Shown: in pieces, positions 26,222 through 33,816 of the stretch
How positions within the stretch are numbered: the stretch's first letter is position 1
Layout of the letters: each line of letters opens with the position of its first letter
Source of the DNA: Paenibacillaceae bacterium
Lineage (GTDB): Bacteria; Bacillota; Bacilli; Paenibacillales; NBRC-103111
Assembly (NCBI GenBank): GCA_029256185.1
Contig: JAQSYI010000025.1
Location: 1 to 64,000 of the forward strand
Direction: 5' to 3'
DNA length: 64,000 nucleotides
Position numbers and translations under genes: made by a program
The notes under the pieces: generated by a model
Told to the model about the DNA's origin: nothing
Databases searched by the model: none
The model's input: the letters and a program-made list of their open reading frames with translations, nothing else

Positions 26222-27313
26222 ATGGGCGATATCATACATAGTATTCTGGAGTTCATTACAGGCCTCGGGTATTGGGGCATTCTGCTAGGGTTGGCCATTG
26301 AGGTGATTCCTAGCGAAATCGTGCTGGCTTATGCCGGCTTTCTGGTGTACCGCGGCGAGATTAATCTGGTAGAGGCGGTTATCTTCGGAACAATCGGCTG
26401 TCTGCTGCAGCAGATTCTGCTCTATGGAATCGGCATATACGGCGGCAGGCCTTTTGTGGACAAATACGGCAAGTACCTGCATATTAAACCGAAGCACATT
26501 GATCTGACAGAGCGGTGGTTCCAGAAATATGGGGCGGGAGTGGTCTTCACTTCCCGGTTTATACCCGTGGTGCGGCAGGCCATCTCCATTCCCGCCGGGA
26601 TTGCCAGAATGAATTTGTTCAAATTCCTGCTCTATACCGGGATCGCCTCGGTTCCATGGGCGGTTCTGTTCGTGACTTTGGGCCGGACGCTGGGAGAAAA
26701 CTGGGAGAGCATTGATGAGAAGGCAGGTGTCTACACCCAGCCGATTCTATGGGGAGCCATCGCTCTGATCGTGCTGTATATCCTGTACAAGGTGTTATTT
26801 CGCAAGAAGAAGCCTGTTGCTGAAGCTGGAGGGGCCGGGAAACTGACTGTCTCCGGCCAACTCGCACTCATCGGCGAGGAATATCAGGTGCTGAACGGAC
26901 GGCGCATCAGCAGCAAGTCCGACTCCCAGGAGTTTGACCATCTCGCAGTGGGGCATAACGGCATCTTCTATGTGGAAACGAACAAGTGGGGCGGCACCAT
27001 TACCCTTGGCGGCAATGGTGTGGAGCGGAGCGAAGAGGGGCAACAGGAGGATCCTACCGCCCGGTTGTACCGGCATGAATATGTGCTGAAGGAGCTGCTG
27101 CGGGAGCATAAGATTGCGGCGGACGTAGTGGGAATATTGTGCTTTGCCAATCCGGACTCCACTATAGTGGGACAGAGCCCGGCCTTCCTCACAGTGAAGC
27201 CGGACCAGTTGGTGCAGACCATCAGGAACTATAACGGGAAGCTCAAGCTGACCGCAAGCGAGGTCAAGAGCATCGCCAAGCTGCTGGAGGATTCGGGCGC
27301 GTCCAGCCATTAA
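26222..27313 (+). CDS. DedA-family membrane protein fused to a NERD nuclease-like domain
   Basis: A 363-residue two-part protein. Residues 1-198 are a DedA-family protein (putative undecaprenyl-phosphate or phospholipid flippase) with the signature SRFIPVVRQAISIPAGIARM. Residues about 208-350 are a cytoplasmic NERD (nuclease-related) domain: EFDHLAVGHNGIFYVETNKWGG. In typical NERD domains the D...ExK motif reads D...ETKN. Here D239 and E252 are kept, but the next residues are T253-N254-K255, so the lysine is shifted by one. The ATG is preceded by GGCAGGG. It has its own strong terminator. DedA proteins usually end near residue 200, so the fusion is unusual. Confidence 0.8.
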   Translation: MGDIIHSILEFITGLGYWGILLGLAIEVIPSEIVLAYAGFLVYRGEINLVEAVIFGTIGCLLQQILLYGIGIYGGRPFVDKYGKYLHIKPKHIDLTERWFQKYGAGVVFTSRFIPVVRQAISIPAGIARMNLFKFLLYTGIASVPWAVLFVTLGRTLGENWESIDEKAGVYTQPILWGAIALIVLYILYKVLFRKKKPVAEAGGAGKLTVSGQLALIGEEYQVLNGRRISSKSDSQEFDHLAVGHNGIFYVETNKWGGTITLGGNGVERSEEGQQEDPTARLYRHEYVLKELLREHKIAADVVGILCFANPDSTIVGQSPAFLTVKPDQLVQTIRNYNGKLKLTASEVKSIAKLLEDSGASSH

Positions 27314-27328
27314 AGGGTTGAGAACGAG

Positions 27329-27368
27329 AACAAGAGCACGCCCTAATGGGCCATGCTCTTGTTTTTTT
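27329..27368 (+). terminator. Strong intrinsic terminator
   Basis: A 10-bp stem, AACAAGAGCA/TGCTCTTGTT, is followed by a run of seven T. It lies 16 bp after the DedA-NERD stop. Confidence 0.9.
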
Positions 27369-27427
27369 GGTACATTCCTGCTTGTTCTGGTATGATGGGA
27401 GAAGGATGTATGGAAGGGGAAATAAAC

Positions 27428-27991
27428 ATGAGCAGAAATTTGTACGCCAAGCTGGGGACCGGCTTGAAGCCGCAGCAGTTTATGGATAGCATGGCCAAGA
27501 ATAAGGAAAAGTTCCGGCAATGGTATGACAGCTTCCAATGGCAAGATGACGACCGTCCATACTTCGAATCGCTGCGCAACCGGGATGATCTTCGCTGCCT
27601 GATTCTGGCGGCGGAATGGTGCGGCGATGTGGTGCGCAATGTTCCGGTTGTCTTCCGGGCGCTTGCGACCGCTGCGATACCTGCAGAGGTGCTTATTATC
27701 GAGGAGCATCCCGATGTGATGGAGCAATTTCTGACCATGGGGGGCAAAGCGATTCCCATCGTCATCTTCACCGACGCCGGAGGATTCGTGCTTGGGCATT
27801 GGGGCCCCCGCCCCAAGCATGTGCAGGAGGCCATGATCGCTTTTAAGCAGGCCAACCCTGACCGCGAGGCAGCCGATTATCAGGAGAAGCTGGCCGAAGC
27901 CCGGAGTGAGATGGGGCGGCGCTACGGAGAAGGAACGGAATACCAGGCCGTTATCATCAAGGAACTGCATGATTTGATTTCTTCGTTCTGA
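27428..27991 (+). CDS. Thioredoxin-family protein with a single active-site cysteine
   Basis: A 187-residue cytosolic protein of the Thioredoxin_9 type, with LILAAEWCGDV at the active-site position and the cis-proline segment GGKAIPIVIF. The usual CxxC is replaced by C-G-D-V, so only the first cysteine remains. It could act on mixed disulfides or bacillithiol adducts rather than as a dithiol reductase. The ATG at 27428 has AAGGGGAAATAAAC upstream, and longer frames lack a ribosome site. The metallo-hydrolase gene follows 20 bp later. Confidence 0.82.
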   Translation: MSRNLYAKLGTGLKPQQFMDSMAKNKEKFRQWYDSFQWQDDDRPYFESLRNRDDLRCLILAAEWCGDVVRNVPVVFRALATAAIPAEVLIIEEHPDVMEQFLTMGGKAIPIVIFTDAGGFVLGHWGPRPKHVQEAMIAFKQANPDREAADYQEKLAEARSEMGRRYGEGTEYQAVIIKELHDLISSF

Positions 27992-28011
27992 TTGAGGAGG
28001 AACCGATTGTT

Positions 28012-28638
28012 ATGCTTAAGATTGATACCGTCCCCTTGGGACCATTGGGGACCAATGCCTATTTGCTGACTCAGCCGGAGACGAACAAGGCGGTCATTAT
28101 TGATCCCGGCATGAATCCCGCGCCGCTGATCCGGCGGATTCAGGGCCTTGAGGTGGAAGCGATTCTCTTGACACATGCCCACTTCGACCATATTGGAGGA
28201 GTGGATGAAATAAGGAAGCTGAAGCAATGTCCCGTTTATCTTCATGACCGGGAAGCAGATTGGCTGGCCTCCCCGAAGAAGAACGGGTCGCTTATGTGGC
28301 CGGAGGTAGGTCCGCCTGTCTCCACGGATCCCGCCGAATTTTCCCTCGATGAGGGCCAGGTGCTCAAGCTCCTTGGAGAGTCAATCAAGGTGCTGCATAC
28401 ACCGGGTCATTCTCCCGGAAGTGTCAGCTTTTTGCTCGGGGATATCCTATTTGGCGGAGATGTGCTGTTCAAGCTGTCTGTGGGACGGACGGATCTTCCC
28501 GGGGGCAACCATCAGGAATTGATGGACTCGTTAACCGGCAAGCTGTTCAAGCTGGATGACCGGGTTCAGGTTTATCCCGGACACGGCCAGCGCACCTCCA
28601 TCGGTTTTGAGAAGGCGAATAACCCTTATATCGATTGA
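28012..28638 (+). CDS. MBL-fold metallo-hydrolase (glyoxalase II-like)
   Basis: A 208-residue Zn-hydrolase. The motifs appear in order: THAHFDHIGG (HxHxDH), LHTPGHSPGS, GGDVLFKLSVGRTD and VYPGHGQRT. The short form without a C-terminal helical domain resembles YqgX/YcbL proteins, which hydrolyse S-lactoyl-type thioesters. The actual substrate is unknown. It is likely co-transcribed with the thioredoxin-like gene, which would suit a thiol-adduct detoxification pair. That role is inference. Confidence 0.88.
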   Translation: MLKIDTVPLGPLGTNAYLLTQPETNKAVIIDPGMNPAPLIRRIQGLEVEAILLTHAHFDHIGGVDEIRKLKQCPVYLHDREADWLASPKKNGSLMWPEVGPPVSTDPAEFSLDEGQVLKLLGESIKVLHTPGHSPGSVSFLLGDILFGGDVLFKLSVGRTDLPGGNHQELMDSLTGKLFKLDDRVQVYPGHGQRTSIGFEKANNPYID

Positions 28639-28659
28639 AAATGGACGAATATTTCCGCA

Positions 28660-28711
28660 GAGGCGGACAGGCGGGCGGGAGAGCCGTCCATACGGGACTC
28701 CGCCTATTTTT
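28660..28711 (+). terminator. Terminator after the metallo-hydrolase gene
   Basis: AGGCGGA (28661-28667) pairs with TCCGCCT (28699-28705), followed by ATTTTT. A second inverted repeat, CCATACGGG/CCCGTATGG (28688-28696 and 28713-28721), and a local TTTACCC/GGGTAAA hairpin overlap it, so alternative folds are possible. Confidence 0.55.
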
Positions 28712-28796
28712 ACCCGTATGGGTAAATACCGTGTTTTCCAGTGAATCTCACCCATAGACTGTTGGTGTATCAAACAACTAAGGGAGGTTCATTCAA

Positions 28797-29039
28797 ATGA
28801 GCTATATGAGTTCCAATAATATGCCGCCAGTCGTTTCTCCTGCTGCTTCCAACATGGCGCCTAACATGATGCCCCATGTGAATGTGTTCGACATCGAGCA
28901 GAAGAATGTCACCGAGAACATCTATATGTATCCGTACGCCAAGCCCAAACCGGTATACAACGATACGGCCATTATTCTGGTGCTGTTCATTCTGCTGGTG
29001 ATCATCAGCCGCGGCGTAGGCTTTATCGGCAAATGCTAG
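28797..29039 (+). CDS. Small tail-anchored protein, YjcZ-like (80 aa)
   Basis: An 80-residue protein with a Met/Asn/Pro-rich N-terminal part (MSYMSSNNMPPVVSPAASNM) and one C-terminal helix, AIILVLFILLVIISRGVGF, ending in GKC. The helix closely resembles the FxLIVVLFILLIIVGA motif of YjcZ-type sporulation proteins, and the N-terminal half looks like spore-coat filler. A good ribosome site (AAGGGAGG) precedes the ATG. A CATAGACT box upstream could be a sporulation-sigma -10, but that is weak. Confidence 0.7.
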   Translation: MSYMSSNNMPPVVSPAASNMAPNMMPHVNVFDIEQKNVTENIYMYPYAKPKPVYNDTAIILVLFILLVIISRGVGFIGKC

Positions 29040-29057
29040 CAGCTTTTCCCCAATGGC

Positions 29058-29090
29058 AAGGGCCTCCGTTCCAAGTGAACGGGGGCCCTT
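29058..29090. terminator. Stem-loop between convergent genes
   Basis: AAGGGCCTCCGTTC and GAACGGGGGCCCTT pair with one T-G wobble around a 5-nt loop. No T-run follows on either strand, so it is a stem-loop of terminator size rather than a textbook terminator. Confidence 0.5.
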
Positions 29091-29109
29091 CGCGCATCAT
29101 GCGGCCATT

Positions 29110-29556
29110 CTATAATTCCTCCAGCTTGCTTAGCAGTTGGCTGACATATCCTTGGGAAATGCCGAGCATGCGGGCCAGTTCATGCTGCCTTAAGCCGGGC
29201 TGCTCCTGAAGGAGAGACTGGATCAGCTTGAGTCTCTCCGTCTGGGATCTGCGCTTGTCTTCCACCAGAGGATCAGGAACAGGGGCGGGGCGCTCTGCTG
29301 CTTGCTCCAGCACCTCCACCATGCATTTGCGGCAGACCAGGTGCTCCCGGAACAGAATAACATCGTCAGATTCCAGACAGAAGATGCAGCAATTGGACCG
29401 GTATCGTCTTACAATAATGGAATTATCATCAGAAAAAAACTCGACGGGGTCTTCAAGGCGTATACCCAGAAGATCTCTGGTTTCCTTGGGGATAACAATC
29501 CGGCCCAGGCTGTCCAGTTCACGCACGATTCCGAAGGTTTTTCTTGAATCATTCAT
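29110..29556 (-). CDS. AbrB/SpoVT-type regulator with zinc-finger-like and C-terminal HTH segments
   Basis: A 148-residue protein. Residues about 5-52 form an AbrB swapped-hairpin DNA-binding domain (GIVRELDSLGRIVIPKETRD). A CxxC...CxxC pair follows (C57, C60, C75, C78), consistent with a small zinc ribbon. After a linker, residues about 112-146 read as a helix-turn-helix (LRQHELARMLGISQGYVSQL). AbrB itself is about 95 residues and lacks this last part. The ATG at 29556 has GGGGAGG 9 nt upstream. It is probably a transition-state or sporulation regulator. Confidence 0.83.
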   Translation of the reverse strand: MNDSRKTFGIVRELDSLGRIVIPKETRDLLGIRLEDPVEFFSDDNSIIVRRYRSNCCIFCLESDDVILFREHLVCRKCMVEVLEQAAERPAPVPDPLVEDKRRSQTERLKLIQSLLQEQPGLRQHELARMLGISQGYVSQLLSKLEEL

Positions 29557-29619
29557 ATAGATTTGCCTCCCCGTGTTATAATTTTTTCTCCGGCTGTTCA
29601 TCCTGGTTTATTTGCATTT

Positions 29620-29712
29620 TTTCAAAATCTCAGAAAGTATAAACGTGGATGATTGTTCGATTTCTCCGGTAAACGCACGGCGTCAAAGGACGCTGTCAGG
29701 CGGTTATCCTCG
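29620..29712 (+). repeat. Structured intergenic element, copy A
   Basis: This stretch shares a long, gapped match with 37949-38053: TTTTTTCAAAA, TCTCAG, AAAGTATAAACG, TAAACGC, GCGT, AAAGGA and ATCCTCG occur in the same order. An inner hairpin GCGTC/GACGC and an outer TAAACGC/GCGGTTA pairing can form. It lies between the comQ-like stop and the AbrB start. Confidence 0.6.
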
Positions 29713-30621
29713 TTATGCAATGTTCTGTGCTCCGAATGTAATGTTCTTGAACTGCTGCTTTCCTTCGCTGGAAAACGGTAGTGCGTCCAGAAGCTCTTCA
29801 GCCCGCTCTATGTACAACGACTGCACGATCCGTGTGTATTCGATACATCCTGAAGCTTCTACATATTCCAGCAATTCCGCTTTTCTGCTGAAAAATTGTT
29901 CGGCAGTCAGTTCTCCGTCGTAATATTGGTTGATATAGGGAAACTCCGCCAAACCGTCCCGGAGCATGAAGAGAATGGGAAGCGTCCGCTTTTTGCACAT
30001 GAGATCGCTTTTTGACTCCATCTTGCTAAGATCCTTCAGATCATTGTCCAACTGGGCGGCGACACCGATGCATTCGGCCAATTCGTCCAGCTGCGCCGCG
30101 ATATCCTTGGGAAGCTCCGGTACCAGCGACATTCCCATCTGACAGGCGAAACGGAGCAGGGAACCGGATTTCTTGTGAATCATCTCCATGTAATCCGCTT
30201 CGGTTGCGATGGAGCCGTTAAGGTCCTTCTGCTGGCCGTTCACCGAGAGAGCAAGCAGACGTCCGGCCGACTGGGCAGTTGCAGCCGGCACCTCGGCAAT
30301 AAAGGCTACAAGAAAGGAGCAAACCGCATTCAACGCATGACCGATTGGACACAGCATCCATGGTTTGGAGTGATTATCCTGATCCTGAATATCATCTACA
30401 ATATCAATGGCCAGGATCATCATTTCGGTCAAGGCGGCATTCTTATCGATGAGGGGAGAGTTTCCGCCCAGCACATGATGGGTGCAACGGGTAATTTCCG
30501 CCCAGCGGGTGCCCTCCTCCTGTTTCTCCCGCAGGAACACCTTCAAATAACGGTTCAGGTCAGGCTCTGTGAAATAATCGTCGATCAGCCGGGACATGTC
30601 ATCTATGAGTGCTTCATTCAT
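29713..30621 (-). CDS. comQ: ComQ-like isoprenyl transferase
   Basis: A 302-residue class I polyprenyl-synthase-fold protein. The first Asp-rich motif is DDIQD at 76-80 (AIDIVDDIQDQD), and the second, QLDNDLKDLSKM, is near residue 183. In Bacillus, ComQ prenylates a tryptophan of the ComX pheromone. The ATG at 30621 follows AGGAGG by 6 nt and overlaps the ComA-like stop by 8 bp, so the two genes are translationally coupled. No ComX-like small ORF is visible nearby, so the peptide substrate is missing or encoded elsewhere. An ordinary farnesyl/geranyl transferase is the alternative, but length and context favour ComQ. Confidence 0.7.
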   Translation of the reverse strand: MNEALIDDMSRLIDDYFTEPDLNRYLKVFLREKQEEGTRWAEITRCTHHVLGGNSPLIDKNAALTEMMILAIDIVDDIQDQDNHSKPWMLCPIGHALNAVCSFLVAFIAEVPAATAQSAGRLLALSVNGQQKDLNGSIATEADYMEMIHKKSGSLLRFACQMGMSLVPELPKDIAAQLDELAECIGVAAQLDNDLKDLSKMESKSDLMCKKRTLPILFMLRDGLAEFPYINQYYDGELTAEQFFSRKAELLEYVEASGCIEYTRIVQSLYIERAEELLDALPFSSEGKQQFKNITFGAQNIA

Positions 30622-31273
30622 CGGCAACCTCCTGAAGAGATTCAACATAGTATTTGGTGCGGACGAAGACCTCGATTGCCTGTGCCCGCCCTTTTACTCC
30701 AAGCTTGTCGTATATCTTCCGCTGATAGTTGTCCACAGAACGTTTGCTCATATGGATTTTGTCCGCAATTTGCTCCAGGGTGCTGCCTCTGACAATCATA
30801 GCCATAATGGCCGATTCATCCTCGGTCAGCTCGATCTCAACCAGCGGAGCCGGGGCGGGAATCAGCAGCTGTTCTAAGCTGGAGCGCGGAATGATGACCT
30901 GATGGTCAAGCACACAGGCGACAATATGCTTGATGGTATCATGGCGGGTTCCCTTGGAAATGATGGCACTGACCTGAAGCTCGAGAAATCTTGGTATTAA
31001 CGAGATGACATCCACGCCCGTAAAGATAACGACATGCACATCGGGCCATTGTTTCTTAAGCCGCTCCGCAGCATCCGTCCCGGCCATATCGGGCAATTGG
31101 TAATCAAGAAACACCATATCCGGCTGCAGTTGTTCCACCAGTTCCATGCAGGAATTCCCGTCCGAAGCTACACCCGCAACCTCCATATTTTCCACTTGCT
31201 CAAGCAATTGCCTCGTGGCGTGAGCCATAAGCGGATGATCGTCTACGATGATTACTCTGCATGGCTGATTCAT
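30614..31273 (-). CDS. comA: ComA-like LuxR/NarL-family response regulator
   Basis: A 219-residue response regulator. The receiver domain carries the acidic pocket VDDHP at 10-14, phospho-acceptor D57 in VFLDYQLPD, the switch Thr (VIFTG) and the conserved Lys (ISKG). The C-terminal LuxR helix-turn-helix reads TLEQIADKIHMSKRSVDNYQRKIY. The segments around FTGVDV and IHMSKRSV resemble Bacillus ComA closely. All catalytic residues are intact although the adjacent kinase is broken. The start overlaps the kinase stop in an ATGA junction. Confidence 0.78.
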   Translation of the reverse strand: MNQPCRVIIVDDHPLMAHATRQLLEQVENMEVAGVASDGNSCMELVEQLQPDMVFLDYQLPDMAGTDAAERLKKQWPDVHVVIFTGVDVISLIPRFLELQVSAIISKGTRHDTIKHIVACVLDHQVIIPRSSLEQLLIPAPAPLVEIELTEDESAIMAMIVRGSTLEQIADKIHMSKRSVDNYQRKIYDKLGVKGRAQAIEVFVRTKYYVESLQEVADE

Positions 31274-32330
31274 GCCGACCGCCCCTCTCCGATGGGAAAT
31301 CTGGCGTATAATTTCATTCCCTTGCCTATGCCTGTATGCAACTCGTAGCGCCCTCCTAAAGATAGAATTCTGCTTTTCATTTGTTCTCTAGTCCGATCCC
31401 GAAGAGCCCGATTTCCTTGGCAGCCTTCCGGTTAAGCTCGAACCCCGCTCCATCGTCCTCATACTCGAAGGAAAGCAGAACCACAGGCGCCAAGGAGAGA
31501 AGCAAAGAGATAAACAGTGTTCTGATAATGACGGCAACATGGCGGTTTTACTTGCGGTGCCTGGACTGGATAGATACCAGCGCCAGAAAGTTAGCGGTAA
31601 CCCCGATGACAGTAACGATAAGCACGCTTGTCCCCATCATGCTGTATACGGGGTAAGAAACCGGAAGAACACCACAGGTACCATCAACATAAAACAATCC
31701 CCCAAAAGTGACGAGATGCTTCGAAGCAAAATCCGGGTACGTTTGGGGGAGCCCCCGAATAAAAATGCGGCACAACCTGCATTTACGTAAAAAAGCGCCT
31801 GTAAAAAATTTACCTGCCGGATCGCCCCGGACAGAGCCTCCTATGCTCATAAAGACCAACCCGATATCCAGAAACACAAGGGATAAGCAGGGAGCCGAAA
31901 TGGAATTCCGCACTCTCTTGTACAGAAAGAAGGCGATGGAGAGACTGAATGCTTCAGCCGTTAAGCAGAGTATGTCATATGCATCCGGACTTGCAATGTT
32001 GCGCAACTGAACTTCATGTATTGCGTCATCGCGCATAATCGTAAGTGTATCGGCCTGATCCACGGTATGAAACCTGGCTACTGCCCAATAATCTCGGGGC
32101 TTCTCTCCATCGACAGCCGTTACCCGATCTCCGGCGGACAATTGGAGTTGGGCGGCAACCTTATCCGAATCCACACTGTGAATGAACCATTGTTCTGATG
32201 AGTTCGCGACAAGGGTAATACCACTGATGGGATACCGGAATATCAGGTACAGAGTCCATGATTGATAGATCAGCAACGCGGCAAAAAGAGCTTGGTAATG
32301 ACATTCTTATGCAAAGGGCAGCCGCCTCTC
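31270..32330 (-). pseudogene. comP: Decayed ComP-like sensor kinase
   Basis: About 1.06 kb remains of a kinase that is normally about 2.3 kb. The N-terminal part is recognisable: a TM segment (LLIYQSWTLYLIF), a PDZ-like stretch (LQLSAGDRVTAVDGEKPRDY) and the ComP-like motif LDIGLVFMSIGGSVRGD. After GKFFTGAFLRK the frame is lost, the central membrane helices and DHp domain are mostly missing, and a TAA interrupts the rest. The ATPase end is present as FEYEDDGAGFEL...IGLFGIGLEN, then a 2-nt slip near 31380, then MKSRILSLGGRYELHTG to the stop at 31270. No functional kinase can be made. Confidence 0.75.
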
Positions 32331-32539
32331 CTCCGGAATTACCGGAATGCACATCTAGATTTTACCAAACCTAAAAGAGATTGTATATCATTAACTGCTA
32401 GATTTCTGATTTATTATCTCTTTTTTTTGCGTACTCATGCAAGTAAGTTTGCACAAAAGCGAAACGAAAATGTGCTGAACCCATCTTCGGTCCAGGTTAC
32501 AATATGAGTATATATTTGGTAATAAAGGACGTGACTGGG

Positions 32540-32752
32540 ATGAGGGAAATTTCATTTGATGAGCGGTTTTCGCAGCTTTTTGTCGAGGCTGTGAGGGAAA
32601 ACCTTGAACGTACACCTCTTCCCGAGGCAAACGTTATCCAATCATCATGGGAAACGGTAGCCCGCCAACTGGATCAACGCCTCTTGCATAAGCAAAGGAG
32701 GGAAAAAGCGAATGGAACTACTTTCCAACGAAGTGCTCATACACTGTCATAA
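32540..32752 (+). CDS. Small hypothetical protein upstream of sda (70 aa)
   Basis: A 70-codon frame starting MREISFDERFSQLFVEAVRE, with AAAGGAC 9 nt before the ATG. It is charged and helical, with no known motif. Its last 41 bp overlap the sda gene in another frame, so it could couple translation to sda. An in-frame ATG at 32504 is also possible but lies in a promoter-like AT-rich stretch. Moderately likely to be real. Confidence 0.45.
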   Translation: MREISFDERFSQLFVEAVRENLERTPLPEANVIQSSWETVARQLDQRLLHKQRREKANGTTFQRSAHTLS

Positions 32753-32876
32753 AGATGCCGTTAGCCTTAATCTGGAACAAGCCTTCATCGATATGCTGGT
32801 TAAGGAAATCAGACGCCGGAATCTGGAAACCCTCTGTGGAATTGCTCCGGCCAAGACCAGTACACTCAGTGCGTAA
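32712..32876 (+). CDS. sda: Sporulation histidine kinase inhibitor Sda
   Basis: A 54-residue protein beginning MELLSNEVLIHCHKDAVSLN and continuing LEQAFIDMLVKEIRRRNL. It follows the Sda helical-hairpin pattern of Bacillus (LSDELLIESY...LNRDFIELIENEIKRRSL). Sda binds the dimerisation domain of KinA-type kinases and blocks the sporulation phosphorelay when replication is disturbed. The ATG has AAAGGAGG at the ideal distance. It overlaps the preceding small frame and is followed directly by a strong terminator. The last ~14 residues extend past the usual length. Confidence 0.85.
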   Translation: MELLSNEVLIHCHKDAVSLNLEQAFIDMLVKEIRRRNLETLCGIAPAKTSTLSA

Positions 32877-32883
32877 TTCTTAT

Positions 32884-32926
32884 AAAAGGCGTTGGCGGAC
32901 TAATAGTCCGGCCAACGCCTTTTTTA
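32884..32926 (+). terminator. Terminator of sda
   Basis: AAAAGGCGTTGGC pairs with GGCCAACGCCTTTT, with an inner GGAC/GTCC stem, and is followed by TTTTTT. It begins 8 bp after the sda stop. Confidence 0.9.
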
Positions 32927-32960
32927 AAACCGCCGGAAGGTATATACGCGGAGAGATGAT

Positions 32961-33155
32961 TAACTGAAAAAATTTCCGTTATCAGGAGGTTTTTCGGTAA
33001 TTACGAAGAATTAACGGAAAAAATTTCCGTTAATTCCCTCAAAACCAGGGCAATATGCCTTTTTGGGGGAGTTCAGGAGGAGTTAACGGAAAAAATTTCC
33101 GCTAAACCGGCAGGCAATGAAGAATCTGCGGGGATAGCGGAAATTTTTTCCGTTA
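32961..33155. repeat. Cluster of four TAACGGAAA palindromes
   Basis: Four copies occupy 32961-32981, 33009-33035, 33083-33105 and 33135-33155. The best copy has 12-bp perfect arms, AATTAACGGAAA/TTTCCGTTAATT, separated by AAA. The 345-bp gap between sda and the DUF1761 gene (32877-33221) holds only these and the terminator. No gene is seen. Confidence 0.8.
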
Positions 33156-33221
33156 TGAGTAATTGTGGCGGGACCGCCGCCGCAGGAAAAGGGCGTTACT
33201 TCGCAGGGGTTAGCATGGTTA

Positions 33222-33632
33222 TTAGTGCCACAGTCCCAGAATAATACCCATAATCGGGAAGCCTACTGCATGATAGCCTACATTGATAAGGTATAGCTTG
33301 TATCTGCGGTAGTCGTCGAACAGCATGGTGATGGCGCATGCCGCGGCAAGAGCCAGCCCGGCCATCAGACCGGCAAACAATCCCGGCACGAACCCGTCTA
33401 CCCCCACAATCTCGAACAAGCAGGCCAGAGCAAATGAAGCCGCTACCGCAAGAATGAAGCAGAGGATGAAGATAAAGGGATTGGGTGTCAGCTGCTCTTT
33501 GGTCTTGCCCGTTTCCTTCATCCAGGCCTGGGAGAACAATACTGGCGAGTACCAGACCGTCCCGATAAAAAAATAAACAAGCGCCGCAACCACCACGGCC
33601 AGTGCGTTAATATCACCGATGGAAAACTCCAT
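33222..33632 (-). CDS. DUF1761 family membrane protein
   Basis: A 136-residue protein with four helices. It opens with the family pattern INALAVVVAALVYFFIGTVWYSPVLFSQAWMKETG. Function is unknown. The ATG at 33632 follows GGGAGGTAGC, and an in-frame ATG 13 codons earlier lacks a ribosome site. A sigma-A-type promoter lies 38 bp upstream. Confidence 0.82.
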   Translation of the reverse strand: MEFSIGDINALAVVVAALVYFFIGTVWYSPVLFSQAWMKETGKTKEQLTPNPFIFILCFILAVAASFALACLFEIVGVDGFVPGLFAGLMAGLALAAACAITMLFDDYRRYKLYLINVGYHAVGFPIMGIILGLWH

Positions 33633-33669
33633 GAAGCTACCTCCCGGACAAATTACATGATATGGCAAC

Positions 33670-33697
33670 ATTGTACAACATATTTTGACAGAAACAA
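33670..33697 (-). promoter_or_regulatory. Putative promoter of the DUF1761 gene
   Basis: On the minus strand TTGTTT and TACAAT are 16 bases apart, about 38 bp before the start codon. Confidence 0.45.
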
Positions 33698-33767
33698 ATC
33701 CAATTCCTGACTAAATCTGTTTAAAATCAACGGATATCAAATAAACATGATATTATGTAATATATAT

Positions 33768-33796
33768 TTGACATAAAGTAAAATTAAGCATATACT
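33768..33796 (+). promoter_or_regulatory. Strong sigma-A promoter of the XRE gene
   Basis: A perfect TTGACA and a TATACT -10 box are separated by 17 bases, ending 20 bp before the XRE start codon. The AT-rich ATGATATTATGTAATATATAT just upstream could be a self-operator, which is inference. Confidence 0.7.
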
Positions 33797-33816
33797 TCTA
33801 ATTGTGAGGTGATGAT

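Noticed and set aside
29557..32503. Search for a ComX-like peptide gene around the Com-like locus
   Set aside because: No short frame with a ribosome site and a tryptophan near its C-terminus was found on the minus strand in the gaps; I cannot exclude one elsewhere in the genome.
32633..32641. TTATCCAAT as a DnaA box controlling sda
   Set aside because: Only 7 of 9 positions match, and it is a single copy inside an open frame; too weak to call.
32961..33155. Repeat cluster as a CRISPR array
   Set aside because: Spacers are few and similar to each other, units are palindromes of 21-27 bp, and there are no cas genes.
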